DNA from: Massilia niastensis DSM 21313
GTDB lineage: Bacteria > Pseudomonadota > Gammaproteobacteria > Burkholderiales > Burkholderiaceae_D
DNA: 62,872 nt
NCBI RefSeq assembly: GCF_000382345.1
Contig: NZ_KB908113.1
Coordinates: 1 to 62,872 of the forward strand
Direction: 5' to 3'
Shown: positions 61,846-62,872 of the stretch, in pieces
Layout of the letters: each line of letters begins with the position of its first letter
Numbering within the stretch: position 1 is the stretch's first letter
Made by a program: the position numbers and the translations under genes
The notes under the pieces: generated by a model
Told to the model about the DNA's origin: nothing
The model's input: the letters and a program-made list of their open reading frames with translations, nothing else
Databases searched by the model: none

Positions 61846-62445
61846 ATGTTAGTCAACGAGACCGCGAGCCGGTTTACACTGAACGATATCGACGTGGGTT
61901 CCAGGCTGTACGAAGCGCTGGCGCACCACGCGAAGTCTGCCCAGGGCGCCCCCATCATGTACGGCGACCTGCTGGCGCTCGGGCGCCGGTTGTACCCGAA
62001 GGACGCCGCGCTTGACCGCGCAGTGCCGATCGGGATCGGGATGAAGCTGCTGTTCGTCGAGTCCTTTTGCAAGGCCAACGCTTATCCGAACCTCGCATGC
62101 CTGGCGATCAGCGGGGCGACCATGCGGCCGGGGAGGGCGTACCAGGGCGACTGGGAAGCGGACAGGCGTGCGGTCGCAAGCTTCGACTGGTCGGGCGCCC
62201 ATGCAGGCATGATCACGTATGCCGCGGAGGCCAGTGCGGCGGTGCCCAGGCGATTCAAGCCGCGCAAGGAACGTCCGGCCGACGTGGCCTGGTATGCCTA
62301 TTTCTGCTCCCATCGGGAAGCGTGCGCCAAAGTGACAGGCATGGATAAACAGGAAATCATCAACCTGCTGATGGCGGGGATCGATCCGGAAACGGCCCTG
62401 CGCCGGGTGCTGGCTGCGAAGGCGGAGTTCGGCGAGGCATCCTGA
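61846..62445 (+). CDS. Hypothetical protein, 199 residues
   Basis: I do not recognise the family. The protein is soluble, with a mixed helical and loop composition, a Trp/Tyr-rich middle (GDWEADRRAVASFDW, DVAWYAYFCSHREAC) and a helical C-terminus. Composition and codon use look normal for the genome. It starts 54 bp after the LysR gene, without a clear ribosome binding site, and lies directly upstream of an rRNA operon. Confidence 0.65.
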   Translation: MLVNETASRFTLNDIDVGSRLYEALAHHAKSAQGAPIMYGDLLALGRRLYPKDAALDRAVPIGIGMKLLFVESFCKANAYPNLACLAISGATMRPGRAYQGDWEADRRAVASFDWSGAHAGMITYAAEASAAVPRRFKPRKERPADVAWYAYFCSHREACAKVTGMDKQEIINLLMAGIDPETALRRVLAAKAEFGEAS

Positions 62446-62872
62446 TATCAGCCAGGCGGAAACATTGCCGAGTTATAATCTGCGGCGGCGAAACAACACT
62501 CGTGTCGAGCTCTTGCGCTAACCCTGAACGATTTGCTATAGTTCGCCTCCGCTTCGGCAATGCCGAAAACGTCAGAAAAATCAAACGGTTGAGCTGGCGT
62601 GGCCTGTAGAGAAATCTGCGAAGAAGCGAACAAGGGGTTGACGAGATAAGCGAAACACTGCATACTTTCACTCCTGCTGTTGACGAACACAACGCTTCGC
62701 AAACACAGCAATACAGTGCCGAACACAGTTCTTTAACAATTAACAGTCGATAAGTGTGGGCGTTTGATGAAGGTGCCACTGGCTTCGGTCAGTGATTACT
62801 TAAATTATCAAATGTTCACAAAAAATACGAACTTCTTCGAAAGAAGAAATCGTCAGTATTTTGAGTGAGCGA
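62446..62872 (+). promoter_or_regulatory. Promoters and leader of an rRNA operon (16S gene begins beyond the window)
   Basis: P1 is TTGCGC (62513-62518) and TATAGT (62537-62542), 18 bp apart, with a GC-rich discriminator. P2 is TTGACG (62638-62643) and CATACT (62661-62666), 17 bp apart. BoxA, GTTCTTTAACA, lies at 62728-62738. The remaining leader has the sequence and hairpins (TTCTTcgaaAGAAG near 62835) typical of betaproteobacterial 16S leaders, and no gene. Confidence 0.88.

Overview
The window is about 63 kb of GC-rich DNA with short operons and start sites mostly set by GGAGACA-type ribosome binding sites. Three features suggest a betaproteobacterium of the Oxalobacteraceae, probably Massilia or a relative: orphan Bug/TctC receptors, a fused isobutyryl-CoA mutase (IcmF), and a 16S rRNA leader at the right edge. 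The genus is an inference, because no rRNA gene lies inside the window. No insertion sequence, CRISPR array or tRNA was seen.

Positions 1 to about 42,900 form one large catabolic island built around CoA-thioester chemistry. Its transcription units are: icmF (minus, cut by the left edge); 2096-7405 with ADP-forming acyl-CoA ligase, two acyl-CoA dehydrogenases and an SDR; 7523-11966 with an exported flavoprotein, an exported cytochrome c, an MFS carrier and a PanE-like reductase; a minus-strand unit 16204-12008 with SDR, ThuA, MFS and ferredoxin reductase; 16561-28685 with two Rieske oxygenases, a quinone reductase, the DUF1302/DUF1329/YCF48/RND envelope set and small enzymes; 28888-38917 with a 2-oxo acid dehydrogenase E1-alpha/E1-beta/E2, two SDRs, a ferredoxin, crotonases, an EamA carrier, a TetR regulator and a second ThuA protein; and 39837-42890 with class II aldolase, HD-domain protein, enoyl-CoA hydratase and 3-hydroxyacyl-CoA dehydrogenase, divergent from a Crp/Fnr regulator. 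Together these look like uptake, ring or side-chain oxygenation and beta-oxidation of a hydrophobic, possibly cyclic compound. The substrate cannot be read from the sequence.

The main find is a palindromic element (A-tract, GC-rich core near CAGGCTGGAC, then TGTTTTTT). It occurs in five promoters of the island (1991-2020, 7450-7479, 16257-16286, 16460-16487, 28818-28845), always 40-80 bp before a start codon. It looks like the operator of one local regulon, and the TetR protein at 37305 is the obvious candidate regulator.

From 42,900 to 46,900 there are a small membrane peptide, an MBL-fold hydrolase and an acyltransferase-3 protein. From 45,798 to 51,974 a GntR-type LacI regulator faces a sugar-acid operon (Bug receptor, galactarate/altronate-type dehydratase, aldehyde dehydrogenase, HpcH/HpaI aldolase), with two GntR-like operators between them. 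From 52,000 to 57,500 lie small proteins, a DUF1080 protein, Rnk, a MASE1 histidine kinase with a FixJ-like regulator, and a tandem universal stress protein. From 57,475 to 61,791 lies a catechol-branch beta-ketoadipate cluster (catR divergent from catB-catC-pcaD and a Bug receptor) with two exact ATAC-N7-GTAT sites. The window ends in the promoters and boxA of an rRNA operon.
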